Shown: positions 16,438-25,013, numbered from the stretch's first letter. The stretch is 64,000 nucleotides of DNA from Spectribacter hydrogenoxidans (GCF_031846275.1 NZ_JAVRIB010000005.1:174647-238646), one strand, 5' to 3'. Notes: a model not told the origin generated them from the sequence alone. Numbers and translations are program-made.

Positions 16438-18848
16438 ATGTCTAATACCAGCTTCTTCGACAGGGACCGGGAGACGCAGGTCATAATCGTGTCACCCCGC
16501 TCACGGTCCGACTTGGACAACACAGAGTCACGGTGGTCCGGCGTGCCCTCGAGCACGTCACACTCGCAGGTACCGCAGATACCCTCCATGCACGACCCGA
16601 GTACGTCGACACCGGCCTTCTCGACCGCGTCGAAGATCGACATGCCCTCAGGGACAGTCACCGTGACGCCCGACCGCGAGCACTCCACCTCGAAGGCGTC
16701 GAGCGCATCCGCGGACGCCTCAACCACCTTGGCAGCGAAGCGTTCGATGTGGAGACTTCCGTCCGGCCAGCCCGCGCAACCCTCCTCGACCGCATCGAGC
16801 AGCGCGCCTGGCCCACAGCAGTAAACCAGGGTATCCGGCTGCGGTGTGCCGAGCACCGACGCGAGATCGAATCGGCCGTTCTCGTCCCGGGGCCAGACCG
16901 TCACCCGGTCATTGCTCTCGAGCCAGTCGCGGAACGCCATGGACGCACGGGAGCGACCGACGTACAGCAGGCTCCAGTCAGCGCCGCGCGCTTCGGCGGC
17001 CTCGATCATCGGGAGGATCGGGGTGATACCGATGCCGCCGGCGATGAACTGGTAGCGCTTTGAGGCGACCAGCGGGAAGTGGTTGCGCGGACCTCGCACG
17101 CGGACAGTCGCGCCCTCCGCTAATTTGTCGTGGACGTACGCCGATCCGCCGCGGCTGCCCGGGTCGCGGAGCACCCCGACCTTCCACGACGACGCGTCAG
17201 CAGCGCTGCCGCACAAGGAGTACTGCCGTATCAGCGACGCGTTAAGGACCAGGTCGATGTGGGCACCGGCGGTCCACGCCGGCAGCGGGGCACCCGAGGG
17301 CTCGGTGAGGGTGAGCTCGACGACGCCGTCCGCCACCTCACGACGAGCCTCGACCCGCAGGTCGATCTCGGTCTCCGCGGTCTTCTTGGCCCGGCTCTGA
17401 GGTGAACTCTTGGGTGCCGGTTGGGGCGTTTTCGCCTTCGACCGCCGGGCGCGAGCGGATCGAGACTTCTTGCCGATCGGCGTGAGGCTGACCATCATCT
17501 TGGTATAACCCCGGACGAAGTTCGACTGTGCGTACTCCGGCTCCTCGACGACCTCGATGTCCTCGAATCGCTCCAGCAGCTCCTCCCATAAGATCCTCAG
17601 CTGCAGCTCGGCCAGCCGGGCGCCCATGCAGCGGTGGACACCGATGCCGAACGAGAGGTGGTTGCGGGCGTTGGGTCGGCCGATGATGAAGTCGTCCGGA
17701 TTCTCGAAGACGCGCTCGTCCCGGTTGGCCGATGCGTACCACATCACGACCTTGTCGCCCTTGCGGATGAACTGGCCATTCAGGACGGTGTCCTTCTTGG
17801 CGATCCGGCGCATGTAGGCCAGCGGCGTCTGCCAGCGGATGATCTCGGGGACCAACTTCGGGATGAGGCTGTGGTCTGCCTTGAGGCGATCGAACTCTTC
17901 GGGGAACTGGTTGAGCGCATAGACGCCGCCCGACATCGAGTTGCGCGTGGTGTCGTTGCCGCCGACAACCAGCAGGATGAGGTTGCCGAGGAATTCCATC
18001 GGCCGGTTGATCAAATCCTTGGTGTCCTCGGACATCTGCATCAGGGTGATCAGGTCGAAACCGGGCTTCTCACCGGCGGCCAGGCGGGCGGCCTTGTCGT
18101 GCCACAGGGCGCTGAAGCTCTTCGCCATATCGGCAACGGCTCGCCACATCTCGTCCACCTTACTCGTGCCGCCGGTGGCCGAGGCACTGGCAGCGGTCAC
18201 CTCGGTCCAATAGACGAGCTTGCGACGCTGCTCGTAGGGAAAGTCGAGCAGGGTGGCGAGCATTCGCGCGGTCAGCTCGATGCTGACCTTGTCCACCCAG
18301 TCGAACGGCTCGTTGACCGGCAGACTATCGAGAACCTCTTGCACGCGCGAGCGAATCAGCCCCTCCATCTCGTCCAGGTTCTGGGGCGCAACCACCCCCT
18401 GGACGGCGTTGCGTTGCTCGTCATGACGCGGCGGGTCCATGGCGATGAACATCTCGACGTCCAGGCCCTTCGGCGGGGCGCCGATGACGATCTGCGGCTC
18501 GGCGGAGAACGTCTCGAAGTCCTTGTCCACGGTGATGATGTCGTCGTACCGCGTGACCGACCAGTACGGCCCGAAGGCACTGTTCGCCCGGAAGTGAACC
18601 GGCGCCTCGTCACGCAGTCGCTTGAAGTAGGGACCCCACTGGCCTTGCCTCCACATGAACGGGTTGCTCATGTCGATGTCGGTCAACGCCACTTCGTCGA
18701 CGTCGGGGATCTCTTCCTCGACGAAGACCGGCTGCTTGTCACCGAACGCGAGCTGCCTGGCCTTCTGGAACAGCTGCATCCCCTGGACCTGCCGCTGCAT
18801 CGGGACGGTGGATTGAGCCTTGTTGATGACCTGATCGAGAACGCTCAT
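16434..18848 (-). CDS. CYP153-like P450 fused to FMN/[2Fe-2S] reductase
   Basis: An 804-residue natural fusion. Residues 1-456 are a P450 close to the CYP153 alkane/fatty-acid omega-hydroxylase family (VPMQRQVQGM, NPFMWRQGQWGPYFKRLRDE, MDPPRHDEQRNAVQGVVAPQ, QSNFVRGYTKMMV). The I-helix is GGNDTT (297-301), the ExxR motif EIIR (335-338), and the haem ligand Cys407 in FGIGVHRCMG. A basic, Pro/Ser-rich linker spans about 457-490. The tail is a phthalate-dioxygenase/VanB-type reductase: FMN site RQYSLCG (541-547), NAD site GGIGITPILPM (604-614) and a C-terminal plant-type [2Fe-2S] with C753, C758, C761 and C791. This domain order is known in CYP116B, whereas CYP153 proteins normally use separate ferredoxin partners. 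Family placement is from memory of motifs, not from a search. Confidence 0.9.
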   Translation of the reverse strand: MSVLDQVINKAQSTVPMQRQVQGMQLFQKARQLAFGDKQPVFVEEEIPDVDEVALTDIDMSNPFMWRQGQWGPYFKRLRDEAPVHFRANSAFGPYWSVTRYDDIITVDKDFETFSAEPQIVIGAPPKGLDVEMFIAMDPPRHDEQRNAVQGVVAPQNLDEMEGLIRSRVQEVLDSLPVNEPFDWVDKVSIELTARMLATLLDFPYEQRRKLVYWTEVTAASASATGGTSKVDEMWRAVADMAKSFSALWHDKAARLAAGEKPGFDLITLMQMSEDTKDLINRPMEFLGNLILLVVGGNDTTRNSMSGGVYALNQFPEEFDRLKADHSLIPKLVPEIIRWQTPLAYMRRIAKKDTVLNGQFIRKGDKVVMWYASANRDERVFENPDDFIIGRPNARNHLSFGIGVHRCMGARLAELQLRILWEELLERFEDIEVVEEPEYAQSNFVRGYTKMMVSLTPIGKKSRSARARRSKAKTPQPAPKSSPQSRAKKTAETEIDLRVEARREVADGVVELTLTEPSGAPLPAWTAGAHIDLVLNASLIRQYSLCGSAADASSWKVGVLRDPGSRGGSAYVHDKLAEGATVRVRGPRNHFPLVASKRYQFIAGGIGITPILPMIEAAEARGADWSLLYVGRSRASMAFRDWLESNDRVTVWPRDENGRFDLASVLGTPQPDTLVYCCGPGALLDAVEEGCAGWPDGSLHIERFAAKVVEASADALDAFEVECSRSGVTVTVPEGMSIFDAVEKAGVDVLGSCMEGICGTCECDVLEGTPDHRDSVLSKSDRERGDTIMTCVSRSLSKKLVLDI

Positions 18849-18962
18849 GACTGCAACCGCCTCGTGGTGAGTGTCTGTCGTCCGTGGGAAAGGGGTAGAA
18901 CCCGTTCGGTGCGCTCTAAGAAAAGCGGTACCGCTCTGCTGGTTGGTTCTGCGTGGACCACG

Positions 18963-19022
18963 TTATTGCCCTCTGGTCTCGTGTCTCTGGCAGCCTTCGG
19001 ACGTCAATTCCAGCGTGCTCAT
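18963..19022 (-). CDS. Short ORF (19 codons) with strong ribosome-binding site
   Basis: ATG 19022 is preceded by AGGAGGT at ideal spacing and encodes MSTLELTSEGCQRHETRGQ before TAA. It lies 115 nt upstream of the P450 start, downstream of the repeat sites. It may be a leader peptide or the surviving 5' end of a deleted gene. The strength of the Shine-Dalgarno is the only support. Confidence 0.35.
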   Translation of the reverse strand: MSTLELTSEGCQRHETRGQ

Positions 19023-19082
19023 CTTGTACCTCCTCGTGCGGTCGATCAACGCAGCCATCTTGCCGCTTTGCTGGCGCCAACA

Positions 19083-19138
19083 ATGGTCATTTTCCGCCAT
19101 TCCATGGTCATAATCAGACAGCGCCATTCGGCCATTCG
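19083..19138 (-). promoter_or_regulatory. Direct-repeat operator region upstream of P450 operon
   Basis: ATGGTCAT occurs at 19083-19090 and again at 19104-19111, a 21-bp period (two helical turns), the usual layout for AraC-family operators. Next to it, GCCATTCG is tandemly duplicated at 19123-19138, and a third GCCATTC sits at 19096-19102. The region is 61-116 nt upstream of the short ORF and about 235 nt upstream of the P450 gene. The AraC-family gene at 21979 is the natural candidate regulator. Confidence 0.5.
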
Positions 19139-19338
19139 GGACAGACCACGGTTTTCTGCGCCGTCGCGCGGCGATAATCGCTGGACCAGTTCCAAGTTGT
19201 CCGAACGAGCAGCAGCGCCCTCCCCTCCTGCTACCCCGACAGCAAGGCTCAGGTGAGGCCGAGGCAATCGTCAGGCACGTACTGGTAACGGTCAGAGGCG
19301 GCTTGACACGTCGAGGATGCCGCAGCTGCGGAGAGCGA

Positions 19339-20322
19339 TCACGCTGTGTCGCGGTCGGCCCAGGCAGCGTGGGTGCGCACGAAGCCCAGAATGTTCTGTG
19401 CGGCCGCGTGGGCCTGCGGCAGGGCGGTGATGGCTTGGAAGACGTGCGGCTGACGCTCCCAGATTTCCAGCTCCACGTCGACGCCGTTCGCACGTGCCTG
19501 GGCTGCGGCACGCGTCGCGTCGTCCAGCAGCACCTCGCTGCTTCCCACCTGAATCAACATGGGCGGCAGGCCGGCAAAGTCGCCGAACAAGGGCGACACC
19601 TCCGGGTTCAATAGTTCGAAGGGCTCGGCGTAGAAACGGCGGATCCCGACGCCGAAGGCCAGCGTGAACAGGGGATCGCGTCGGGCATTGGCAAGCATGC
19701 TGTCACCGCTGAGCGTCAGATCCAGAAACGGTGACAGCAGCACGGCGCAGCTCGGTAGCGGCGCGCCCTCGTTCTTCGCTCGGAGCAGGATAGCCAGTGC
19801 CAGGTTGCCGCCCGCGGAGTCGCCGGCAATCACGATGTTCTCGGGCGCAATGTCCTGGTCCAGCAGCCATCGGTAAGCCCGGTGGCAATCGTCGATCCCG
19901 GCCGGATAGGGATGCTCGGGCGCCAGCCGGTAATCCACCATCAGCGCCCGGGCGTTCAGGGCGCGGCACCAGGGCGCCACCATCGCCGCATACAGGTCCG
20001 GCGAACGCGCCACGAACGCCCCGCCGTGGAAGTACAGCAACACCCGACCGGACGTGCAGTCGCCGGGCGTCAGCCACTCGGCCGCAAATTCGGTGCAGGC
20101 GGCCGGCTCGCGCCGAACACCGAGCGCCTTGCGTGCCGCGTACCGGTTCATCCGGCCCAGCCGGCGACGCAGCACCGCGATGTCGAGCTTCAACCCGTGT
20201 CGCCATTTCATGGCGATGCGCAGCACCAGGTTCACCAGCACCCGCAGCCAGCGCCCCCGTTCGGGACGGACAACGCAAACATGGTTCGGCATGTCGGCTG
20301 CACGTTGCGACTGCGGGGTCAT
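19339..20322 (-). CDS. Alpha/beta hydrolase, HSL-type esterase
   Basis: A 327-residue carboxylesterase/lipase of the hormone-sensitive-lipase family. It has the oxyanion-hole motif HGGAF (99-103), the nucleophile Ser169 in GDSAGGN, a likely acid at Asp267/268 (SSEVLLDDAT) and the His293 base in QPHVF. The motif LAPEHPYPAG is typical of the family. I start at ATG 20322 (MTPQSQRAADM), with another ATG at 20292. It lies on the same strand as and 50 nt downstream of the AlmA-like monooxygenase. If that enzyme or the P450 makes an ester or a hydroxy acid ester, this hydrolase would cleave it; this is inference from the neighbourhood. Confidence 0.85.
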   Translation of the reverse strand: MTPQSQRAADMPNHVCVVRPERGRWLRVLVNLVLRIAMKWRHGLKLDIAVLRRRLGRMNRYAARKALGVRREPAACTEFAAEWLTPGDCTSGRVLLYFHGGAFVARSPDLYAAMVAPWCRALNARALMVDYRLAPEHPYPAGIDDCHRAYRWLLDQDIAPENIVIAGDSAGGNLALAILLRAKNEGAPLPSCAVLLSPFLDLTLSGDSMLANARRDPLFTLAFGVGIRRFYAEPFELLNPEVSPLFGDFAGLPPMLIQVGSSEVLLDDATRAAAQARANGVDVELEIWERQPHVFQAITALPQAHAAAQNILGFVRTHAAWADRDTA

Positions 20323-20372
20323 GCAACGACTCCAGAACGGGCTGCGTCGAAACGACGGAGGGCCGAAGGCAA

Positions 20373-21875
20373 TCAGGCAGCGACAGAATCGGGTTGTGCC
20401 ACGGCGGCGTGAGCCTGCCGCGCGGGCAGGAACGCCAGGCGCTCGTCTTCGATGGCTTCGTCCAGCAGCATCTTCTTGTCCTTGCCGTAGTGCATCAGCA
20501 CCTGCCACGGCATGGTCCGGCCCTGGCGCGGCAGGCAGTGCCTGTCGCGCTGGACGTAACCCGACTGCAGCGAGTCCAGAATGCCGTCGTCCAGGGCGTT
20601 GTCGCCGGTATCGCGGGGGACGACGACATCCAGTTCGTGCTCGTCCATATGCCGGATCAGCCGGCACAGATACCGGGCGGCAAGGTCGGCCTTCAGGGTC
20701 CACGGCGCATTGGTATAACCGAACACCCAGGCCATGTTGGGGATGTTCTCGACCAGCACGCCCTTGTAGGTCATGCGCCGGTTGATCGGGGCGGGCTCGC
20801 CGTCGATGGACAGATCCATGCCGCCCAGCATCTGCAGCTTCAGGCCGGTGGCGGTGACGATGATGTCGGCTTCCAGTTCCTCGCCGGACTGCAGCAGGAT
20901 GCCGTTTTCGGTGAAGCGCTCGATGTGATCGGTGGCCATCGAGGCCTGGCCCTCGCGCAACACACGGAACAGGTCGCCATCGGGCACCGCGCACAGGCGC
21001 TCGTCCCAGGGCATGTAGTCGGGCGTGAAGTGCGTCATGTCGAAGTCCGGGCCCACGCGCTTGCGCACCTGCCCGAGCAGGAACTTGCGCATGGTCTTCG
21101 GCCACCGCTTGCAGGCCAGGTAGAGGCCGCGCTGAATCCAGATGTTGCGCTTGCGGGCAAAACGGTAGGCCAGGTCGCCGGGCAGGAGCTTGGCCAGGGC
21201 CTCGGTCAGCCTGTCGAAGGACGGCACCGAGAACACGTAGGACGGCGAGCGCTGCAGCATGGTGACGTGGCCGGCCGTCCCGGCCATGGCCGGCACCAGG
21301 GTCACGGCGGTGGCGCCGCTGCCGATCACCACCACCTTCCTGCCCGCGTAGTCCAGATCCTCCGGCCAGTGCTGCGGATGGATCTTGGTGCCCTTGAAGT
21401 TTTCCTCACCCGGAAATTCGGGCCGGAAGCCGGCGTCATGGTCGTAGTAGCCGGTGCAGCTGACCAGGAAATTGCAGCTGAACGCACGGGTCTCGCCGGT
21501 CGCCTCGTGCAGGGCGGTCAGATTCCAGCGACGTTCAACGGAGCTCCAGTCGGACCGGATGATTTTCATACCGTACCGGATCTTGTCCTGCAGGCCGTAC
21601 GCCTCGGCGGTGTCGGCGATGTACCGGCGGATGGCCGGGCCGTCGGCCAGCGTTTTCAGGTCGTGCCAGGGGCGGAACTTGTAGCCGAAGCTGAACATAT
21701 CCGAGTCCGAGCGGATGCCCGGGTACTTGAACAGGTCCCAGGTGCCGCCCATGCGCTCGCGGCGCTCGAGAATGGCCAGACTCTTGTCCGGGCATTCCCG
21801 CGCGATGTGGCAGGCATTGCCGATGCCGGCCAGGCCGGCGCCGATGATCAGAACGTCGTAGTGTTGTTGGCTCAT
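20373..21875 (-). CDS. almA: AlmA-like flavin-binding monooxygenase (BVMO family)
   Basis: A 500-residue FAD/NADPH monooxygenase. It has the N-terminal FAD motif GAGLAGIG, the NADPH Rossmann GSGATAV in the middle, and the Baeyer-Villiger fingerprint F160-x-G-xxx-H166-xxx-W170 (FKGTKIHPQHW). ERRERMGGTWDLFKYPGIRS, SGATAVTLVPAM and HFTPDYMPWDERLC match what I remember of Acinetobacter AlmA, a long-chain alkane monooxygenase, and EthA-like enzymes. I start at ATG 21875, after GGAGA; the frame runs on to 22004. It is divergent from the AraC-family gene with a 103-nt shared promoter region. Together with the P450 fusion it suggests hydrocarbon or long-chain ketone oxidation. Confidence 0.85.
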   Translation of the reverse strand: MSQQHYDVLIIGAGLAGIGNACHIARECPDKSLAILERRERMGGTWDLFKYPGIRSDSDMFSFGYKFRPWHDLKTLADGPAIRRYIADTAEAYGLQDKIRYGMKIIRSDWSSVERRWNLTALHEATGETRAFSCNFLVSCTGYYDHDAGFRPEFPGEENFKGTKIHPQHWPEDLDYAGRKVVVIGSGATAVTLVPAMAGTAGHVTMLQRSPSYVFSVPSFDRLTEALAKLLPGDLAYRFARKRNIWIQRGLYLACKRWPKTMRKFLLGQVRKRVGPDFDMTHFTPDYMPWDERLCAVPDGDLFRVLREGQASMATDHIERFTENGILLQSGEELEADIIVTATGLKLQMLGGMDLSIDGEPAPINRRMTYKGVLVENIPNMAWVFGYTNAPWTLKADLAARYLCRLIRHMDEHELDVVVPRDTGDNALDDGILDSLQSGYVQRDRHCLPRQGRTMPWQVLMHYGKDKKMLLDEAIEDERLAFLPARQAHAAVAQPDSVAA

Positions 21876-21946
21876 GCTCGTCTCCTCGTTTCGCTCGCAG
21901 CGTTCGATGCTGCGGACGATACGGGGACGACGTCCTGAATAATTGC

Positions 21947-21979
21947 CATTATCCGACAAGTCTTTATCATTAGCCGACA
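21947..21979 (+). promoter_or_regulatory. 21-bp-period direct repeat in almA/araC divergent promoter
   Basis: CATTATCCGACA (21947-21958) and CATTAGCCGACA (21968-21979) differ at one base and start exactly 21 bp apart, the standard AraC-family operator arrangement. The second copy runs into the ATG of the AraC-family gene, so binding there should repress its own translation start region or promoter while acting on the divergent almA promoter. Confidence 0.6.
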
Positions 21980-22995
21980 TGAGCAGCCTGATCCGGGCCA
22001 CCAACCTGTGGGGCTATGACGAGCTGGTACGGGAGCTGGGCGGCGATCCCGCCCCGCTGCTGGCGCGTTTTCACATTCCGCCGGCGGCGGAGCGCCCGGA
22101 CGAATCGTTCCTGCCCTACCGGGCGACGGCACTGCTGCTGGAGGCCAGCGCCGCGGAACTGGACTGCCCGGACTTCGGGCTGCGGCTGGTCCGCTGGCAG
22201 GGCCTGGACATGCTCGGGCCGGTAGCGGTCATCGCCCGCAATGCCGGCACCATTCAGGAGGCCTTCAAGGCCATCGCGCACTATCTGTACATCCATTGCC
22301 CGGCGTTGCACCTGCGCCTGAGCGAGCAGACGAACACCGGTCAGGTGCTGTTCGATTACCGGATCACCGAGCCGGGCCTGTCGCACAAGCGCCACGCGTA
22401 TGAACTGAGCATGGCCAACGGCATGCAGATACTGCGCCTGCTGGCCGGGGAGGATGCCCGACCGACGCTGACGTGCTTCATGCACCGACAGATCGGCCCG
22501 GACACCGCTTATGCCGAAGCCTTCGGCTGTGAGGTCCGGTTCGAGCAGGACTGGTGCGGCATGCGCCTGCCGCGGCATGTGGCCCGAAAGCGCATCGACA
22601 GCGCCGACCCGCAGACCCTGCGGCTGGCCACCGCCTATCTGGAATCAGAGTACCCACCCGGCGGCGCCACCCTGACGGCGCGCGTGCGAGAACTGATCGG
22701 CCGCCTGCTGCCCACCGGCCAGTGCAATGCCGAAACCATTGCCGAGCAACTGGCCATGCACCCGCGAACCCTGCAGCGCAGGCTGGCCGAAGAAGGCCTT
22801 CGCTACGCCGAATTGCTGGACCGTGAACGGCGTCAGCAGGCGGAACGATACCTGTGCGAAACCGGACTCCATCTGAGCCAGATCACGGGCCTTCTGGGCT
22901 ATGCCGAACAAAGCACCTTCAATCGCTCCTGCAGACGCTGGTTCGGGGCAACGCCGCGACAATGCAGAGCACGGGTCCGTGGCCCCAGACACTGA
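21979..22995 (+). CDS. AraC-family regulator with arabinose-binding-like domain
   Basis: A 338-residue regulator. The N-terminal 200 residues match the Arabinose_bd-type ligand domain (PF12625 class) of OruR/ArgR/MmsR-like proteins. The C-terminal 100 residues are the AraC double helix-turn-helix (AETIAEQLAMHPRTLQRRLA, then HLSQITGLLGYAEQSTFNRS, then CRRWFGATPRQCR). I choose ATG 21979 (MSSLIRATNLWGYDELVREL) over an upstream TTG in the same frame. Regulators of this class commonly sit beside alkane, fatty-acid and esterase genes and respond to a fatty-acid-like ligand. It is divergent from almA. Repeats at its own start and upstream of the P450 operon suggest it controls both. Confidence 0.88.
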   Translation: MSSLIRATNLWGYDELVRELGGDPAPLLARFHIPPAAERPDESFLPYRATALLLEASAAELDCPDFGLRLVRWQGLDMLGPVAVIARNAGTIQEAFKAIAHYLYIHCPALHLRLSEQTNTGQVLFDYRITEPGLSHKRHAYELSMANGMQILRLLAGEDARPTLTCFMHRQIGPDTAYAEAFGCEVRFEQDWCGMRLPRHVARKRIDSADPQTLRLATAYLESEYPPGGATLTARVRELIGRLLPTGQCNAETIAEQLAMHPRTLQRRLAEEGLRYAELLDRERRQQAERYLCETGLHLSQITGLLGYAEQSTFNRSCRRWFGATPRQCRARVRGPRH

Positions 22996-23519
22996 GCCGC
23001 AATAGTCAGGGCACTCGCGGTAGTGATGCCGGCTGCGACTGCAGCATCGCCGGATTATCCGGTGCAACCGTTTTCGGCATTCTGAAGCGATCCACTGGGG
23101 TGCAACCCGGATGCAGGGCTTCAGGTGTCGCCTCGGCAACTGCCGTTCAGCACGATCATGGCCAGACCACGCTTACCGGTTCGGCCATTCCTTGATTGGT
23201 CGCACACCGTCACCGGATCATGCCGTCGACGCTTGCGCGTCGTCGAGACAGTTCTGGCAGTGGCCCGACTCAGCGATCCGGGCGCTGCTGCATGGCCATG
23301 GTGCACGCCGCGGCGGTCAACAGACAACCGGCGAACAGCGACAGCGTTGGCTGCGTATCACCGACGAGCACCAGGGTGATCGCCGCCACGCCGGGGACGG
23401 CATAGGGCAGCACCGGCACGCAGACAAACGCTGATGGATAACCGGACCACCGCCTTGCAAGCCGCGGTACCCGCGCCCATGCTCGAAGGACACGCATTCG
23501 CGACAGCCGGGAACATGCC
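22996..23519 (-). pseudogene. Intergenic region holding a probable DMT-transporter C-terminal remnant
   Basis: This 524-nt gap has no intact gene. On the minus strand at about 23270-23410 the translation reads LPYAVPGVAAITLVLVGDTQ followed by PTLSLFAGCLLTAAACTMAM, two hydrophobic helices arranged like the last two of an EamA/DMT permease (P...A...G-E/D-x-L...AG...L..A), then a basic tail and stop. Upstream of it the reading loses any membrane character, so I take it as the 3' stub of a decayed transporter. The identification is tentative. Confidence 0.35.
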
Positions 23520-25013
23520 ATGAGCGTTGCCGACACCACCACGGTCGAGCCGCTGACATTCGAGGACCGCTACGGCGCGCTGCCCGAGGCGCTGTATGCT
23601 CGGGTGGCACCCACGCCGGTGGCCCAGCCGCGGCTGATCCGGCTCAACCGGGCCCTGGCTACGGAACTGGGCCTCGATCCCGACACGCTCGCGGCGCCGG
23701 CAGGGGTGGAGATTCTGGCCGGCAACCACGTGCCCGCGAGCGCCAATCCGCTGGCGATGGCCTATGCCGGGCATCAGTTCGGCAACTGGGTACCGCTGCT
23801 GGGCGACGGGCGGGCGGTGCTGCTCGGCGACATCGCCGACCGCCGCGGCCATCGCCGCGACATCCAGCTCAAGGGCGCGGGGCGCACGCTGTTCTCGCGC
23901 ATGGGCGACGGGCGAGCCGCGCTGGGCCCGGTCATCCGGGAATACGTGGTCAGCGAGGGCATGGCCGGGCTGGGCATTCCCACCACGCGCGCGCTGGCCA
24001 TGGTGGAAACCGGGGAGTCCGTACGGCGGCAGCGGCCCGAGCCGGGCGCGGTGCTGACGCGGGTGGCCGCCAGCCATGTGCGCGTGGGCACGTTCCAGTA
24101 CTGCCTCGGCCGCGGCGACCACGACAGCATCCGGGCGCTGGCTGACCACGTGATTGCGCACCACTACCCGGAACTCAAGGACGCAGAACGGCCCTATCTC
24201 GGCCTGCTGGAAGCGGTGACCCACCGCACCGCGGACCTGGTGGCGCAATGGCTGCTGGTCGGCTTCATCCACGGCGTGATGAACACCGACAACGTCTCCA
24301 TCGCGGGCGAGACCCTGGACTACGGACCGTGCGCGTTCATGGACCACTACCACCCGGGCACCGTGTTCAGTTCCATCGATGCGCAGGGCCGCTACGCCTA
24401 CGACCAACAGGCGCACATCGGCCAGTGGAACCTGGCGCGCCTCGCCGAATGCCTGCTGCCGCTGCTGGGCGACGATCAGGAGCAGGCGGTCGCGGATGCC
24501 ACCGAGGTGCTGGACGGCTATGTCGCCCGCTTCGAGGCCGCCCATCACGACGGTCTGGCCGCCAAGATCGGCCTGAACGAGCGCCGCGATGGCGATCTCG
24601 ATCTGGCCAACGACCTGCTCCGGCGCATGGATGACAACGACGCCGATTTCACCCTGACCTTCCGGCGGCTGGCCGACGCCGTGGACGGCTCGGGCGAAGC
24701 CGGCGTGCGGGCACTGTTCCGCGACCCGGCGGCGTTCGATTCGTGGGCGACGCAGTGGCGCGAACGGCTGGCGGCGGACGATCTCAGCGACGACACCCGC
24801 CGGACCGCCATGCGCACCGTGAATCCGGCCTACATCCCGCGCAATCACCGGATCCAGCAGGTCATCGACGCCGCCGAGGCCGGCGACCTGCAGCCGCTGG
24901 ACGAACTGCTGACCGTGGTCGCGCGTCCGTTCGAGGATCACCCCGAACTGGCCCGCTACGCCGCGCCGCCGGCGCCGGAGGAAGTGGTCCGGCGCACCTT
25001 CTGCGGCACCTGA
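23520..25013 (+). CDS. selO: Protein adenylyltransferase SelO (YdiU)
   Basis: A 497-residue pseudokinase-fold enzyme that transfers AMP from ATP to Ser/Thr/Tyr of protein targets, as in E. coli YdiU/SelO. Recognisable family segments are YAGHQFGNWVPLLGDGRAVLLG, split here as YAGHQFGNWVP and LLGDGRAVLLG, then QLKGAGRTLFSRMGDGRAAL, IREYVVSEGM, GFIHGVMNTDNVSIAGETLD with the metal-binding Asn/Asp, and DYGPCAFMD. The C-terminus ends FCGT; the penultimate-region Cys corresponds to the redox Cys (Sec in animals) near the end of SelO proteins. Both length and motifs are typical. It starts at ATG 23520 as an apparently single gene. Confidence 0.95.
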   Translation: MSVADTTTVEPLTFEDRYGALPEALYARVAPTPVAQPRLIRLNRALATELGLDPDTLAAPAGVEILAGNHVPASANPLAMAYAGHQFGNWVPLLGDGRAVLLGDIADRRGHRRDIQLKGAGRTLFSRMGDGRAALGPVIREYVVSEGMAGLGIPTTRALAMVETGESVRRQRPEPGAVLTRVAASHVRVGTFQYCLGRGDHDSIRALADHVIAHHYPELKDAERPYLGLLEAVTHRTADLVAQWLLVGFIHGVMNTDNVSIAGETLDYGPCAFMDHYHPGTVFSSIDAQGRYAYDQQAHIGQWNLARLAECLLPLLGDDQEQAVADATEVLDGYVARFEAAHHDGLAAKIGLNERRDGDLDLANDLLRRMDDNDADFTLTFRRLADAVDGSGEAGVRALFRDPAAFDSWATQWRERLAADDLSDDTRRTAMRTVNPAYIPRNHRIQQVIDAAEAGDLQPLDELLTVVARPFEDHPELARYAAPPAPEEVVRRTFCGT

